From contig JACCEP010000004.1 of NCBI GenBank assembly GCA_013416395.1, positions 62,001-126,000 of the forward strand: DNA of 64,000 nt, read 5' to 3'. The notes below the pieces were generated by a model. It saw nothing but the letters and a program-made list of their open reading frames with translations, searched no databases and was not told the DNA's origin. Shown here piece by piece: positions 36,970-45,793 of the stretch. The DNA comes from Alcaligenaceae bacterium. GTDB taxonomy: Bacteria; Pseudomonadota; Gammaproteobacteria; Burkholderiales; Burkholderiaceae_B. Position 1 is the stretch's first letter. Every line of letters starts with the position of its first letter. Position numbers and translations under genes: made by a program.

Positions 36970-37135
36970 AAAAAGAAAGCCACCTGTAGTCACGCGCCAG
37001 TCTGTTTGCAGATTATAGAGGTGTGGGCAAGCCCGGCGGCCTGTATGCCGGGCCATGTACGTAAAGATGTCGACGGCGCAACGTTGTTGCGACGCGACCG
37101 ATTATTTAACCAAGGTAGTTTCTCAGGAGCACGCT

Positions 37136-37966
37136 ATGGCAGGGCATGACCGCCAGACATTAATGCAAAAATTTCAGGATATGGTTTCGCGAGGCGAGCC
37201 CATTATCGGTGGGGGAGCAGGCACTGGCATCTCTGCAAAATGTGAAGAGGCGGCGGGTATTGATCTGATCGTTATCTATAACTCTGGCCGCTACCGGATG
37301 GCCGGGCGTGCGTCTTCGGCAGGGTTGCTGGCTTATGGCAATGCCAACGAGATCGTTGTTGAAATGGCGGGCGAAGTGCTGCCCGTTTGCAAACGAACGC
37401 CAGTGCTTGCGGGCGTTAATGGCACCGACCCCTTCATCATCATGCCGGTTTTCCTGAAGAAGCTGAAGGACATGGGCTTTTCGGGAGTGCAGAATTTTCC
37501 GACTGTGGGCATTATTGATGGCACGTTCCGCCAAAGCCTGGAAGAAACCGGCATCAACTATGCCACCGAAGTAGACATGATACGGCAGGCGCACGAACTG
37601 GATCTGCTGACAACGCCCTATGTGTTCAGTGCAGAGGAAGCGGTAGAGATGACACGCGCAGGTGCGGATTTTATCGTGCCCCATATGGGTGTCACCGTGG
37701 GTGGGTCAATAGGCGCAAACACGTCGAAGTCGCTGGAAGAGTCAGTCAGGTTGATTGACGAATGGGGCGAGGCGGCCAGGCGCGTGCGCAAAGACGTGAT
37801 CGTCATCGCGCACGGCGGGCCGATTTCCATGCCCGAAGATGTCGAATATGTGCTTCGCCACAGCAAGCACTGCAATGGCTTTTACGGTGCCAGCAGCATG
37901 GAGCGTCTGCCAACAGAGATTGCCATAGAGAAACACGTCAGGCGGTACAAAGACATTACCAGATAA
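37136..37966 (+). CDS. PEP-hydrolase-family TIM-barrel protein
   Basis: A 276-residue protein from ATG 37136 with AGGAG 6 bases before it. The start [20 protein letters not shown] and [16 protein letters not shown], then [28 protein letters not shown] and [13 protein letters not shown] are typical of the family annotated as phosphoenolpyruvate hydrolase or Tm-1-associated TIM barrel. The name comes from a domain family; the activity is not established. It is the first gene of a set with an SRPBCC protein and a Tm-1-like protein, and plants and fungi carry this domain fused to Tm-1. Confidence 0.85.
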   Translation: MAGHDRQTLMQKFQDMVSRGEPIIGGGAGTGISAKCEEAAGIDLIVIYNSGRYRMAGRASSAGLLAYGNANEIVVEMAGEVLPVCKRTPVLAGVNGTDPFIIMPVFLKKLKDMGFSGVQNFPTVGIIDGTFRQSLEETGINYATEVDMIRQAHELDLLTTPYVFSAEEAVEMTRAGADFIVPHMGVTVGGSIGANTSKSLEESVRLIDEWGEAARRVRKDVIVIAHGGPISMPEDVEYVLRHSKHCNGFYGASSMERLPTEIAIEKHVRRYKDITR

Positions 37967-38031
37967 GGGCTTTAAGGCCACGTTGATAACACGTTATAAG
38001 CCCTTGATAGCAAGGGGCAGGAGGAGACAGT

Positions 38032-38475
38032 ATGGCTCGCGTATATGTCAGTGCAGTAATGGATGCAAGCCTGGAACAGGCCTGGGGCATGCTGCGCGAT
38101 TTTGGTGATCTTGGAAACTACCATCCGTTTTTCGAGAAGTCATATATCGAAGATGAGTGGCCCGCCGATCGTGTCGGCTGTGTTCGCAATTTCAGGGTGC
38201 GGGAAGACGGCGGTATGTTGCGAGAGCGCCTGCTTGAACTATCAGATCGCGACTTTCGGTGCACCTATGAAATTATTCATATCGATGCGCCCTGGACCAA
38301 CTACGTTGCGCAGATGCAGCTTTTTCCTGTCACCGAAAGTGGACAGTGCTTCGGGCAATGGTGGGCCGAGTTTGATGTGCCTGCTCAGCAGGAACAAGAG
38401 GCTGTCAAGCGCGTGGCCGACACGTTCAGGATTTTCTTCCAGTGTGTGCAAGACCGCTTTGGATCTAAAACATGA
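38032..38475 (+). CDS. SRPBCC-family lipid/ligand-binding protein
   Basis: A 147-residue START/Bet v1-like fold protein (polyketide cyclase/dehydrase type): ARVYVSAVMDASLEQAWGML at the start, FVRN-like VRNFRVREDGGMLRERLLE in the middle, and a long C-terminal helix. AGGAG precedes it. It lies between the TIM-barrel and Tm-1-like genes and overlaps the latter by four bases (ATGA), so it belongs to the same operon. Its ligand is unknown. Confidence 0.85.
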   Translation: MARVYVSAVMDASLEQAWGMLRDFGDLGNYHPFFEKSYIEDEWPADRVGCVRNFRVREDGGMLRERLLELSDRDFRCTYEIIHIDAPWTNYVAQMQLFPVTESGQCFGQWWAEFDVPAQQEQEAVKRVADTFRIFFQCVQDRFGSKT

Positions 38476-39701
38476 AGAGGCCTGACAGCCACGTATGGGT
38501 TGTCGGCACCTTCGATACAAAAGCCGACGAGCTTTTCTACCTGGCAGGCCTGATTCGCGACGCCGGCTTGCCGGTCACGACCGTCGATGTCAGCACGCGC
38601 AGTCATGCTCATCAGGCGGATGTATCGGCGTCTGAGGTGGCAGGCTGGCATCCTGAAGGCGTGTCGGCCGCCATGGCGCATTGCGACCGGGGCCAGGCTG
38701 TTGCCGCCATGAGTACCGCTTTAACGCATTTGGTCAAGACTAAACAGGCCAAGGGCGTTATTGGTGGCATGATAGGCATAGGAGGCTCAGGTGGCGCCTC
38801 TCTTATTGCCCCCGCAATGCACAGCCTTCCTTTCGGCATGCCGAAACTGCTGGTGTCCACCGTTGCTTCTGGCAATGTTTCGCCTTACGTCGATATTTAT
38901 GACGTCATGATGTTGTACCCGGTCACAGATCTGGCCGGGCTTAACCGTCTGTCGCGTCACATTTTGGCCAATGCCGCGCACGCCATGGTTGGCATGGTGT
39001 CGTATACGTTTTTGCCTGATCAGCATGATGATCTGCCGGCTCTCGCTTTGACCATGTTTGGCGTTACTACCCCCTGCGTCCAGATGGTTGCCGCAGGCCT
39101 GCAGGAGAGTTTCGATTGTCAGGTGTTCCATGCCAATGGTGCCGGCGGGCGTACGCTTGAGGCCTTGGCCCGGGCCGGCCTGCTGCGCGCCATTATTGAC
39201 ATCACCACCACCGAAGTAGGTCAGCATCTTGTCGGTGGTGTGTGTGACGCAGGGCCGCAGCGGCTGGAAGCCGCGTCGGTGCTTGGGCTTCCATGGATAG
39301 GTTCGCTGGGGGCGCTCGACATGATCAATTTCGGGCCGCGCGCAACAGTACCTCAAAAATTTGATCATCGACTTTTTCATGTTCACAATGCCCAGTTCAC
39401 ACTAATGCGCAGCACGGCTGAAGAACTGGAGCGGGCGGGACGGGAGATCGCTCAACGACTCAACCAGTCTCCGGGCATTGTGCGCCTGTTAATGCCTATG
39501 CATGGCCTGTCTGCCCTGGATGCACCGGGTCAGCCATTTCATGATCCTTTGGCGAATCAGGCGTTATTCGATGCCATCGGGCAGCACTTTGTGGAGACAG
39601 AAACCCATACGCTGGAGCGCGTGCAGGCGCATATTAATGACCCTGAATTCGCGGCGACCGTCATCAACAATGTGCAGGCAATGAGGTCAGTGTTGCTCTA
39701 G
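38472..39701 (+). CDS. Tm-1-like ATP-binding protein (UPF0261)
   Basis: A 409-residue protein of the Tm-1/UPF0261 family. It begins VVGTFDTKADELFYLAGLIR, then GVIGGMIGIGGSGGASL (the glycine-rich nucleotide-binding loop), LPFGMPKLLVSTVASGNV and GQHLVGGVCDAGPQRLEAA. In tomato, Tm-1 blocks a viral replicase; the bacterial role is unknown. The gene overlaps the SRPBCC gene by four bases and, with the TIM-barrel gene, reproduces in split form the two-domain plant protein. Confidence 0.9.
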   Translation: MKRPDSHVWVVGTFDTKADELFYLAGLIRDAGLPVTTVDVSTRSHAHQADVSASEVAGWHPEGVSAAMAHCDRGQAVAAMSTALTHLVKTKQAKGVIGGMIGIGGSGGASLIAPAMHSLPFGMPKLLVSTVASGNVSPYVDIYDVMMLYPVTDLAGLNRLSRHILANAAHAMVGMVSYTFLPDQHDDLPALALTMFGVTTPCVQMVAAGLQESFDCQVFHANGAGGRTLEALARAGLLRAIIDITTTEVGQHLVGGVCDAGPQRLEAASVLGLPWIGSLGALDMINFGPRATVPQKFDHRLFHVHNAQFTLMRSTAEELERAGREIAQRLNQSPGIVRLLMPMHGLSALDAPGQPFHDPLANQALFDAIGQHFVETETHTLERVQAHINDPEFAATVINNVQAMRSVLL

Positions 39702-39742
39702 GATTATTACCCAGACGGGTAGCTAGCGCTCCCCGTCTTGAG

Positions 39743-41389
39743 CTACAGCATCCAGTCGATAGGCAGCAATGAAAAAAACCACACGCTGGCGCGGCGCCAA
39801 AAGCTGGATTCGGGTTCGGTTTCATAACGCACGATCTCGTTGTGGTTGCGCTCCAGCCAGACCAGTTTTCCGTTTTCTTCAAGCCGTACTTCATAGGCGT
39901 GCTGCGGAACCTGATCGGTAAAGGCGGCATCAATTCGCCCAGCCAGGGTCGGGCTGTCAATAACAAAGCCGAGCTCGGTGTTCAGGTTGGCCGAGCGTGG
40001 GTCAAAGTTAAATGATCCGACAAAAGCACGCGCATCATCTACAGCAAAGGTCTTGGCGTGCAGGCTGGAGCCCGAACTGCCGAAACGCCCCACACCTTTT
40101 CCTGCTCGTGGCTGCATGGGTACGCTGCGCATTTCATACAGTGTTATGCCGGCTTTCAGTAAGTCTTTGCGCCATTTTGCATACCCAGCATGCACAACAG
40201 CCACATCGGTTGCGCTCAGCGAATTGGTGAGAATGCGAATGTTCGCGCCCTTAGCCGCAAGCGCGCGGAAGGCATCCACGCCTGTTGCGGTGGGCACAAA
40301 ATAAGGGGATATGAGTTCGAGATTGTGTTGGGGGGTGCCCAGAATAGCGGCGAGCTGATGGGTGAGCAGGCCTTCGGGCGGCGCCTTGCCTAACGCCTTT
40401 GCAGGGTCATCGCTGACCATACGCGTGGGCGCCCATTCTAATGGTAGTGAGCGGTCCAGCAGCTGCTGAATAATTGGCAGCTCTCGCAGTGCCTTGATAT
40501 AGCTTTCTGCGGCGGGCGATTTTTCTGCCTTCGATGCGGTAGCGGCCAGGTCGTCAAGCCTTGAGGCGCTGACCGCTGACACAAGCTGCTCTATGGGATA
40601 GGCAGACTCACTCGCCCAGTAGCGGTCAAAGTCGGTGGAAACATCGTTGACGACGGGGCCAATGGCCATCACGTCAAGATCGGAAAACAGCACCCCGTTA
40701 CTGGCACCAAAATACTCGTCGCCCACATTGCGGCCACCTATGATGGTGACCTGATTGTCGGCGGTGATTGATTTGTTGTGCATGCGCCGATTAAGGCGCT
40801 TAAAGTCGGTTAAGTATCCCAGCGATTTGAAGCGTCTGAACACAAACGGGTTGAACAGGCGTACTTCGATATTTGGGTGTGTGGCAAGCGCGGCCAGGTC
40901 GTCATCCAGCCCGCTTATGCCGTTATCATCCAGCAGCAATCGCACCCGTACGCCTCGATCTGCAGCGGCGTGCAAGGCTTCAAGAAGCAGAATGCCGGTG
41001 GTGTCTTTACGCCAGATGTAATACTGAACGTCGAGTGTCTGGTCTGCTGTAGCCGAAAGCAGCATACGTGCTGCAAACGCGTCAAGAGCCTGTGGCAACG
41101 AAAAAATGCCGCTGGTGCCCGGATGGGATGCCACCTGAGGGGCAATAGCACGCCCCAGCCGGGTTTCTTCGGCAAGGGCTTTGGGCAGCGCGGTCGTGTT
41201 CACGCTGTGATCGAGCACCGGCAGCGAGCATCCACCCAGCGAGGCCATCATTACAAAAAAGGCCAACGGCTTTTTCAGATTGTGAATGTGGCCTGCACCG
41301 CTGTGTACTATTGAACGAATGTCAGTGCAAAGCTGCATAAATATCGTTGAGTAACCCACAGTCATTAAACGTTTGAAATTGGCTGGCAT
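39743..41389 (-). CDS. Phospholipase D-like lipoprotein (cardiolipin-synthase type)
   Basis: A 548-residue protein with two HKD motifs: HNKSITADNQVTIIGGRN near residue 208 and HAKTFAVDDARAFVGSFNFD near 440. Upstream of the core a hydrophobic stretch ends in the lipobox LGGC near residue 52, so the mature protein may start there and the true start may lie further downstream than the ATG at 41389. The family makes or cleaves phospholipids by phosphatidyl transfer. The ATG overlaps the ghrA stop by one base (TGATG), so the two genes are probably coupled. Confidence 0.88.
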   Translation of the reverse strand: MPANFKRLMTVGYSTIFMQLCTDIRSIVHSGAGHIHNLKKPLAFFVMMASLGGCSLPVLDHSVNTTALPKALAEETRLGRAIAPQVASHPGTSGIFSLPQALDAFAARMLLSATADQTLDVQYYIWRKDTTGILLLEALHAAADRGVRVRLLLDDNGISGLDDDLAALATHPNIEVRLFNPFVFRRFKSLGYLTDFKRLNRRMHNKSITADNQVTIIGGRNVGDEYFGASNGVLFSDLDVMAIGPVVNDVSTDFDRYWASESAYPIEQLVSAVSASRLDDLAATASKAEKSPAAESYIKALRELPIIQQLLDRSLPLEWAPTRMVSDDPAKALGKAPPEGLLTHQLAAILGTPQHNLELISPYFVPTATGVDAFRALAAKGANIRILTNSLSATDVAVVHAGYAKWRKDLLKAGITLYEMRSVPMQPRAGKGVGRFGSSGSSLHAKTFAVDDARAFVGSFNFDPRSANLNTELGFVIDSPTLAGRIDAAFTDQVPQHAYEVRLEENGKLVWLERNHNEIVRYETEPESSFWRRASVWFFSLLPIDWML

Positions 41390-42330
41390 CAATACCCAGT
41401 ACGTCGGTTTACGATGCCGGAAATGGTTTGGCCCACGTGTAGCGCCGCGATCTTTGCGGCAATCTGCTTCATGGCCAGCGCAAGATTGGTAGCGCCCGAA
41501 ATGTGTGGGGTAATGTGTATGCGTGCGTCATCCCAGAACGGATGGCTTTCAGGCAGCGGCTCTTGCCGGAACACATCAAGTACAGCGCCTGCAAGCTGGC
41601 CCTGGTCGAGAGCCGGTAGTAATGCGGTTTCATCAAGATGCTCCCCGCGACCAATATTAATGATGTAGCTGCCTCTAGGCATATGGCTGAAAGTTTGCGT
41701 GTTCAGGATGCCGGTCGTTTCGTCAGTAAGCGGCAGCACGTTAATAACAATGCGAGAAGCCCCTAGGAAATCGACAAACTGATCAGCACCATGATAACAA
41801 TTGACGCCGTTTAGGTCGCGAGGCGAGCGTGCCCATCCACTGGTCGGATAGCCCAGGCTGCTGAGCATACCCGCGATCTGCTGTCCGATCTTGCCCAGGC
41901 CCATCAGGCCTATGGGCCAGTCTGAAAAGTGCGCATAAGGTGCCGGTGCCCAGTCTTTGTTAGCTTTTGCCATGGTGTAGCAATCCATGCTTCGGGTGAT
42001 GTTGGCCACCATATACAGCACGTACTCGGCCATCTTGTTGCCGATTTCTTCGTCGTCGAGCCGCACAATACGTACATGATCAGGCAATGAGCGCAGTTTC
42101 AGGATGGCATCTGCGCCCGCCCCCACGTTAAATACCGCTTTGACACGGGTATGGTGTTGAAACAGCTGCTCAGGTGGTTGCCAGACGACCGCATAGTCTG
42201 CCTCGCCATCGCCGGACGGCGTCGTTTCGGCATCCCAGTGCTGTGCATTAAATTGCAGCCCTTGTGCTTTCAGGTGGTGTTCCCATTGCTGGGATCGGGC
42301 CCGAGTTGGGCTGTAAAAAATGATGTTCAC
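41389..42330 (-). CDS. ghrA: Glyoxylate/hydroxypyruvate reductase A-like dehydrogenase
   Basis: A 313-residue D-2-hydroxyacid dehydrogenase from GTG 42330, with GGG about 9 bases upstream; the open frame extends to 42447 without a good start. The NAD(P) fold is GLMGLGKIGQQIAGMLSSLG, the catalytic Arg/Glu region is NIGRGEHLDETALLPAL, and the catalytic His is in HITPHISGAT. It matches the GhrA branch (312 residues in E. coli), which reduces glyoxylate and hydroxypyruvate. Its coupling to a phospholipase-D-like gene is odd. Confidence 0.9.
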   Translation of the reverse strand: MNIIFYSPTRARSQQWEHHLKAQGLQFNAQHWDAETTPSGDGEADYAVVWQPPEQLFQHHTRVKAVFNVGAGADAILKLRSLPDHVRIVRLDDEEIGNKMAEYVLYMVANITRSMDCYTMAKANKDWAPAPYAHFSDWPIGLMGLGKIGQQIAGMLSSLGYPTSGWARSPRDLNGVNCYHGADQFVDFLGASRIVINVLPLTDETTGILNTQTFSHMPRGSYIINIGRGEHLDETALLPALDQGQLAGAVLDVFRQEPLPESHPFWDDARIHITPHISGATNLALAMKQIAAKIAALHVGQTISGIVNRRTGY

Positions 42331-42444
42331 TACGATGACCCTGCCTGTGTTGATCTGCTTTGCGTTCTTTTTTGATTGCCTGCTATGGTATCCGATTAGC
42401 CGGCAAGCCGGCCGCCATCGCGGCGACGTGCAGGCCCCCTGATT

Positions 42445-42652
42445 CAACGTCGGGTGGTTCTTATCTTTGGCCTGAGCGCAGCAAGGAGGTCTGAGCTTGA
42501 GTGCCGAGCATATGTTAATGCGCTGTGCAATAAAAATAAGGGCGTCGTCGACGTCAGGCGCTTCTTATCTGAGGCTTGTGCCCAGCGAGAAGAGATGGGC
42601 TTGAATGCCGCGCATGGGTTAATGGGCTGCACAATAAAAATCAGCGCATGGC
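42445..42652. repeat. Diverged tandem duplication, unit 104 bases
   Basis: Bases from about 42445 recur from about 42549 with a 104-base offset: ACGTC-GG-GG/CTTCTTATCT, GCGCAGC/GCCCAGC, GAGCTTGAGTGCCG/GGGCTTGAATGCCG, GTTAATG and GC-AATAAAAAT line up. By eye about three quarters of positions match. The offset is not a multiple of three, so it is not a repeated protein segment. Confidence 0.82.
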
Positions 42653-42701
42653 CAGCTTGCTGGAGCTGGTGCACGCGCTGACAGCATAATCGGCTTACAG
42701 C

Positions 42702-42729
42702 CAGCCTGTTTGGTGTTGCAAACAGGCTG
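42702..42729 (-). terminator. Hairpin downstream of csbD
   Basis: CAGCCTGTTTG and CAAACAGGCTG form a perfect 11-base-pair stem with a 6-base loop, 43 bases past the csbD stop. No T-run follows. Confidence 0.5.
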
Positions 42730-42771
42730 AGGGGCTATTGTGATGCCGACTGATGCAAAGATCGGGGCTGA

Positions 42772-42954
42772 CTATTTTTTGTGTGCGTCATGAATCGCTT
42801 CTTTTGCATCGCCAACTTTACGCTGCGCTGTGCCGACGTTTTTTTCGACCTTGCCCTTAAGCTCAGTGCCTTGATCGCCGGTTGCCTTGCCGACGGCTTC
42901 TTTGACGGCGCCCTTAACTTCTTTGCCCGCGCCCTTGATTTGGTCTTTATTCAT
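42772..42954 (-). CDS. CsbD-family stress protein
   Basis: A 60-residue protein from ATG 42954 with AGGAAG upstream. MNKDQIKGAGKEVKGAVKEA and GKVEKNVGTAQRKVGDAK are typical of CsbD/YjbJ. It is a small, Lys/Glu/Ala-rich, soluble stress-associated protein of unknown mechanism. The longer frame back to 43299 is not supported by a start site. Confidence 0.92.
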   Translation of the reverse strand: MNKDQIKGAGKEVKGAVKEAVGKATGDQGTELKGKVEKNVGTAQRKVGDAKEAIHDAHKK

Positions 42955-43118
42955 GATGAGGCTTCCTGTTAAAGCATGGCATGACGACCCCAGGGTGGGG
43001 CCGTTGATTTGGCCATGTAAAGACCCCATAGCATTTTTTGTGCCCAGCGCCGTGTGCCCGACAATAACTTGACCAAACACGTAATGACGAGGCTGCGTTG
43101 TGGCCAGGCTTTGACCAG

Positions 43119-43144
43119 ACCGCCCTGCCACACGGCAGGGCGGT
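43119..43144 (-). terminator. Hairpin downstream of the TerC gene
   Basis: ACCGCCCTGCC and GGCAGGGCGGT form a perfect 11-base-pair stem with a 4-base loop, 19 bases past the TerC stop. The strong GC stem fits a transcription end, though no T-run follows. Confidence 0.55.
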
Positions 43145-43162
43145 GGTTTGCTGCCCGGTTGC

Positions 43163-43879
43163 TTAATTGCTGGTAGCGGCAGCCATTGTTGCGCGCTTGC
43201 GTGATGCCAGCCAGCGGCCCAACAAGACAATGACAAGTGCGCCCGTAACCTCAGCGGCGATTTTGACTGTACCGGTAGGCTCGCCAAAGCGCTCGACAAT
43301 GGCGATATCGGTGATTAACATGCCGCCGGCGATCCAGCCCAATAGTGCCGCACCGAAGGTGACAACAAGCGGGAAGCGATCAATAAGTTTGAGTACAAGC
43401 GTGCTGCCCCACACGATAATCGGCACACTGATGATCAGGCCAAAAGCGACCAGTGCGATCTGGTGGTCGGCGTGAGCGGCTTGTGCTGCACCTGCAATAG
43501 CGATGACATTGTCCAGGCTCATGACGAAGTCGGCGATGATAATGGTTTTGATCGCTGACATGATAGACGCGCCGCCTTTGATATTGCCGTGCTCATCGTC
43601 TTCTGGAATAAGCAGCTTGACGCCAACCCAAAACAGCAATACAGCGCCCACGACCTTGAGGTAGGGGATGCTGAGCAGGGTGAGTGCAAAGGCGATAAGC
43701 ACGACGCGCAGGCCAATGGCACCCGCAGTACCCCACAAAATGCCTTGCATACGCTGTTTTTGTGGCAAGTTGCGACAAGCCAGGGCAATAACGACCGCAT
43801 TGTCGCCGCCCAGCAGGATGTCTATCAGTATGATCTGAAAGACGGCACTCCAACTTAGAGTTTGTAATAGTTCAAGCAT
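43163..43879 (-). CDS. TerC-family integral membrane protein
   Basis: A 238-residue protein from ATG 43879. Seven or so TM helices with the acidic family motifs DILLGGDNAVVIAL near the start and ADFVMSLDNVIAIAGA near the middle, which are thought to bind metal. TerC/Alx proteins export manganese in several bacteria. The yybP-ykoY element directly upstream strongly supports a manganese role. The frame running further upstream to 44023 overlaps that element and is not used. Confidence 0.92.
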   Translation of the reverse strand: MLELLQTLSWSAVFQIILIDILLGGDNAVVIALACRNLPQKQRMQGILWGTAGAIGLRVVLIAFALTLLSIPYLKVVGAVLLFWVGVKLLIPEDDEHGNIKGGASIMSAIKTIIIADFVMSLDNVIAIAGAAQAAHADHQIALVAFGLIISVPIIVWGSTLVLKLIDRFPLVVTFGAALLGWIAGGMLITDIAIVERFGEPTGTVKIAAEVTGALVIVLLGRWLASRKRATMAAATSN

Positions 43880-43999
43880 TAGCCACCCTAAAAGTAAAAA
43901 ATAAAGCGTATTTATGAAAGTGGATCTGGCCGGCCGGTAAGCCCGCTTGAATGGCGTTTGTGTAAATGGGTATACAGAAAACGCTGAATAGCCCGGGCA

Positions 44000-44185
44000 A
44001 ACGCAAAAATGGCCTGATCCCAAAGGACACAGGCCATATCACAAACGGAGTACGTACCTTGCCCATGTTGGCAAGGTCTTGCTTGCAACACCATGGTGTT
44101 GCCCGGGCACCGGGAGTTTGCGTTTAGTTTGCAAACGGCCGTATTGACGACGCCGCGGAAAGGTAAGCTACTCCCCTTGATGGAC
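44000..44185 (-). promoter_or_regulatory. yybP-ykoY (manganese) riboswitch
   Basis: On the minus strand the leader reads AAGGGGAGTAGCTTACC, then CGTCAATACG, CCCGGGCAACACCATGGTG, GCAAGCAAGACCTTGCC, GGCAAGGTACGTACTCCGT. The GGGGAGTAGC box, the paired CAAGACCTTGCC and GGCAAGGTA arms and the closing ACTCCG are the conserved features of this class, which binds Mn2+. A hairpin GGCCTG/CAGGCC followed by ATTTTTGCG (44005-44036) closes it and probably acts as the switch terminator. It sits about 120 bases before the terC start. Confidence 0.88.
44005..44036 (-). terminator. Intrinsic terminator in the yybP-ykoY expression platform
   Basis: On the minus strand ATGGCCTG and CAGGCCAT flank a 12-base loop, and the 3' arm runs into TTTTTGCG. 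It is the best-formed intrinsic terminator in the window. Confidence 0.75.
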
Positions 44186-44225
44186 GTAAGTATATGCACC
44201 TGACCGGCGAAGTCAAGAAGTTTCG

Positions 44226-44246
44226 GCGTGCCGCAAAGCGGCACGC
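44226..44246 (-). terminator. Hairpin immediately after the MFS gene
   Basis: GCGTGCCGC and GCGGCACGC form a perfect 9-base-pair stem with an AAA loop, 4 bases past the MFS stop. The tail CGAAACTTCTT is only weakly T-rich. It would insulate the riboswitch from readthrough. Confidence 0.6.
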
Positions 44247-44250
44247 ATGG

Positions 44251-45600
44251 CTATACGCGCCGGCTATAGACGCGACGGTTGATGTATAAGGCGATCAGTG
44301 TGCAGACTGACCCCGACAGCAAATAAAGGCTTATGGCCCCTAGCCCGAACTCAAGAGACAGGCCCAATGCAACCAGTGGGGCGAAGGCAGCACCAATAAG
44401 CCAGGCCAGGTCGGTGGTGAGCGCTGCGCCTGTGTAGCGACATCGCGGCATAAAGTTGGCGGTTGCCGTACCCGAAGCCTGACCATAAGAAAGTCCAAGC
44501 AGGGCAAAACCTACCAAAATAAAGGCGTCTTGCGCGACCGCGCCACCCGACAATAGCCAGGGCGATGCAATGGCGAAAATACCGATCAGTACGGCACTGA
44601 GCGCCAGAGTGATGCGTCGGCCCAGACGGTCGGCAATAAAGCCCGAGGCAAACATGGCGGCAATCCCCACCGCTGCTCCCACTAACTGGACGGTCAGTAC
44701 GTCGGCCACGCTCTGGCTATTGTTCAGAACAATCCAGCTGAGCGGGAAAATGGTGACCAGATGGAAAAGCGCATAACTGGCCAGCGAAGCGAAAGCGCCG
44801 ATGAACAGGTTATAGCCCTGAGTCTGCAGCATCTCCAGCGTACCAATAGGCTTGAGCTCACGCTCTTCGAGCAGGCGAGTGTACTCGCTGGCAAGTACCA
44901 GGCGCAGGCGGGCAAACAGGCCTACAACATTGACGGCGAAGGCGACATAAAAGGGAAAGCGCCAGCCCCAGCTGAGAAAATCAGCGGTGGACAGTCGGGA
45001 ATACAAATACAGAAACAACGCGCCGGCCACCAAGAAGCCCAGAGGCGCAGCCAATTGCCCCAGCATGGAATACCATCCGCGTTTGCTGGATGGTGCGTTT
45101 AGCGCCAACAGCGAGGGCAGACCGTCCCAGGAACCGCCGTAGGCGACGCCTTGCAAACTGCGGAAGACGGCCAGCAGAGCGATGGCCAGGCCACCAGAGG
45201 ATGCGTAAGAAGGCAGGAAGGCAATGCCAGCTGTGGCGGTACCTAGCAAAAACAGGGCAATCGTTAGCTTAATGCCTCGTCCCCAGCGCTTTTGTATGTG
45301 CATGAAGAGCGTTGTGCCAAAGGGCCGCAGAACAAATGCCAGTGCAAAGACCGCGAAGGCGTACATGGTGCCGGTTACCGCATCGGCAAAGGGAAAAAAC
45401 ACCTGCGGAAACACCAGCACCGAGGCAATGCCGTAGGTGAAAAAGTCAAAAAACTCTGAGGTACGGCCTATGATGACGCCCACGGCGATATCTCCGGGGG
45501 TAACGGCTTCATGGCCTGCTTGCTCACGCGAAACGCGTGCACGTTCGTCACGCCGGGCACGTGCGCCCGGAAGAGGGGAATGCAGGACTTGGTCAGTCAT
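44251..45600 (-). CDS. MFS transporter, metabolite:H+ symporter type
   Basis: A 449-residue transporter from ATG 45600 (AAGGA upstream); the frame beyond to 45723 has no start site. Twelve TM helices. GRTSEFFDFFTYGIASVLVFPQ followed by RPFGTTLFMHIQKRWGRGIKL is the signature of the MHS family (KgtP, ShiA, ProP). The substrate is an organic acid or similar, not set by sequence. It is divergent from cyoA across 193 bases. Confidence 0.88.
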   Translation of the reverse strand: MTDQVLHSPLPGARARRDERARVSREQAGHEAVTPGDIAVGVIIGRTSEFFDFFTYGIASVLVFPQVFFPFADAVTGTMYAFAVFALAFVLRPFGTTLFMHIQKRWGRGIKLTIALFLLGTATAGIAFLPSYASSGGLAIALLAVFRSLQGVAYGGSWDGLPSLLALNAPSSKRGWYSMLGQLAAPLGFLVAGALFLYLYSRLSTADFLSWGWRFPFYVAFAVNVVGLFARLRLVLASEYTRLLEERELKPIGTLEMLQTQGYNLFIGAFASLASYALFHLVTIFPLSWIVLNNSQSVADVLTVQLVGAAVGIAAMFASGFIADRLGRRITLALSAVLIGIFAIASPWLLSGGAVAQDAFILVGFALLGLSYGQASGTATANFMPRCRYTGAALTTDLAWLIGAAFAPLVALGLSLEFGLGAISLYLLSGSVCTLIALYINRRVYSRRV

Positions 45601-45793
45601 AGTGGTCGGTCCTTCTTGTGCGGCATTAATATGAAGTTTGAAGCATCTCACTACAGGAAATGCAGCGCTATTGGACAAAACCCGATATCGTTGCTGCGCT
45701 GCAGGGTAGGACAAAATGTCCAATTCCCATTGACGCTGTTCGAATTTATAGTACGCCCTTTCGTGCGACTACAGCATTTCCAGCGTCAGGGCC

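Larger units (their letters stand above)
42331..42771. other. Gene-free stretch between ghrA and csbD
   Basis: It holds the diverged 104-base tandem repeat (42445-42652) and a hairpin (42702-42729). Open frames on both strands change with the repeat and look like chance coding. The ghrA promoter should be at the left end. Confidence 0.6.

Noticed and set aside
36055-37149. 364-residue open frame opposite the AraC regulator
   Set aside because: It is the shadow of a clear AraC-family gene and its low-complexity product matches nothing.
42454-42681. 75-codon frame across the 104-base repeat
   Set aside because: The repeat period is not a multiple of three, so the two units are read in different frames; not a repeated protein.
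45730-45752. TTGACG and TATAGT as a cyoA promoter
   Set aside because: The spacing between the boxes is only 11 bases, too short for a sigma-70 promoter.
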